64,000 nucleotides of DNA from Amorphophallus konjac. Lineage: Eukaryota; Streptophyta; Magnoliopsida; Alismatales; Araceae. The stretch is from contig CM040128.1 in NCBI GenBank assembly GCA_022559845.1, forward strand, positions 79,299,247 to 79,363,246, written 5' to 3'. A program made the position numbers and the translations under genes. Shown piece by piece: positions 62,870 to 64,000 of this stretch. Position 1 is the stretch's first letter. Each line of letters starts with the position of its first letter. The notes beneath the pieces were generated by a model. That model made no database searches. It was not told where the DNA came from and was given only the letters and a program-made list of their open reading frames with translations.

Positions 62870-64000
62870 GCTCTACCTTTTCCTTAGTTTAGGATCGAGT
62901 CAGTCAGTAGATTGGTGTTAGAGTCTTAGTTTAGATTGTCTTTTCAGTTTATTGTGTCATCGCCCGACAATGCTTGGTCACCTCAACGCCTTCACCGCTA
63001 TCATCTTGTCAAGCAAAGACGACAAAGGCGTCATGACAGTCAAATGCTACTTCTAGATTACGAATTGCTCAAGGATTTCACAATAGTGCAAGGTATATTT
63101 ATAATTGTGTATATGAGTTCATTTCCATATCTCATTTTCTATGCATGTTTAACAACAAGGGTGTTTTAAGCATGACCATAGGTAGTAATCTCAGGATAGG
63201 GTGAATTTAAAATTTCACTTCCGCAGCACTCAGGCTAAGGATGGCTCTACGCTGGGAGTCTGGAATTCCCTCCCCGATTATTAAGGGTGACCTTGAGCAT
63301 GGTTTTCACACACTACACGGCAAACTACGACCGATTCCTTTAGAAAATGTCATCATTACTTTGGCCATACTTGGGTACGTACAAAGGTATGTTCCCTTCT
63401 ATGCTCGGCCGCATGTGGGTGTAGGAGATGGAAGGGGTGAAATAACCAACCTAGGCAGTCCCGACGGGAAGAAGTCTCAAATAGGGGCAATCTCAAGGAC
63501 CTAAAAAATATGAGCTATCATGAGAAATCTAGCCAATAAGGGCTATTATCAATCAAAGCTACAAAACAAAAAGAAAAACTGTCAAAGAAAAGGCTTGGCA
63601 AGAGTGACAATATAGCTTCCCCGTAGGATGTCATGAGCCCGGTCGTATATGTGCCTTGAATAAAATCGGTCTAAAAAGTAAAGACACAAAGTCCTAGCGC
63701 AATAGACAGGTAGCGCCATGGAAGGAAGTTGAACTCTAGACATCTCTCAACCTATGCAAGACTTATCCCCAAATTTTCTTCTCTTTCTCCCTCTAAAGTT
63801 GAGTTGTGTCCCGGGTATGACCTTGGTAGGGGAATAGTTTATTAAGGGCAGTTGGTCGTAGGTTGCCACCTTATATGCACCCCTTGCTCTAAAAAATCCT
63901 TAGCAAAAGAGGAGGGGACAAGGACCCCTAGGCGGTAGCTTAGACTAGTCTTAATGTTGTGGTTAGCTTAAAAAATAAAAAAAATAAAAACATTAAATAT
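62870..64000 (+). other. No gene seen
   Basis: Short frames (62936-63169 and 63241-63504) have no domain I recognise. After 63500 the sequence is AT-rich with scattered TCAAGG/CCTAGG words and no repeat. It may be the untranslated part of another Tat element or flanking DNA. Confidence 0.45.

Noticed and set aside
63241..63504. Frame of 87 codons starting MALRWESGIPSP
   Set aside because: No domain recognised, no upstream signals, and it lies in the degenerate tail after element F; not called as a gene.

Overview
The window is plant nuclear DNA, almost certainly from an angiosperm with a large, repeat-rich genome. No host gene, tRNA, rRNA or CRISPR array could be supported. All recognisable coding sequence belongs to transposable elements: Ty3/gypsy elements of the Tat/Ogre type and of the chromovirus type, a CACTA (En/Spm) DNA transposon, and a short Copia integrase relic. 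Almost every reading frame carries stops or single-base frameshifts, so these are decayed copies. The species cannot be told from the sequence.

The left three quarters is a nest of insertions that can be read base by base. (1) The oldest layer is a gag-only gypsy element, 'C', whose first LTR remnant ends at 46337 and whose second LTR starts at 47865. (2) A CACTA transposon sits in the first LTR of C; its right end is at 45643 and its transposase exons run from 41214 to 44524. (3) A giant minus-strand Tat element, 'B', sits in the CACTA gene. It runs from 4666 to 41213 and is about 20.7 kb once later insertions are removed. (4) A chromovirus, 'E2' (16683-32647, TSD CTTTT), lies in the first RNase H of B. 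(5) A defective relative, 'E3' (25904-32149, TSD GTGGT), lies in the 5' LTR of E2. Separately, a second Tat element, 'A' (1-4665, leaving the window on the left), inserted into the 3' LTR of B.

Element B reads leftward on the minus strand: 5' LTR (39884-41213), primer site, leader, gag (38700-36907), protease, a G-patch-like segment, a linker, RT, RNase H, a second archaeal-type RNase H, integrase (ending 14478), then a long 3' segment and the 3' LTR. The 3' segment carries two plant-mobile-domain (PMD) genes on the opposite (plus) strand, at 7350-8665 and about 9497-12943. The first has a TATA box, an intron and a poly(A) signal, plus one internal stop.

The right part (45.6-64 kb) holds C, a gag-protease relic 'D' (50.1-51.6 kb), the Copia scrap, a long minus-strand LTR 'G' (about 52.4-56.59 kb), a 3.5 kb array of hairpin-forming repeats, and a plus-strand Tat gag-protease-linker relic 'F' (60.6-62.87 kb).

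The most unusual signal is that the Tat-type material repeatedly carries arrays of short inverted repeats in non-coding DNA. B has many GACGCC...GGCGTC hairpins, LTR A has six GGCGTCCAGG...CCTGGACGCC palindromes, and the 57-60.6 kb array is a trimeric repeat of about 125 bp whose three roughly 42-bp parts each form a different stem. In several places both arms change together, as expected if the fold rather than the sequence is kept.
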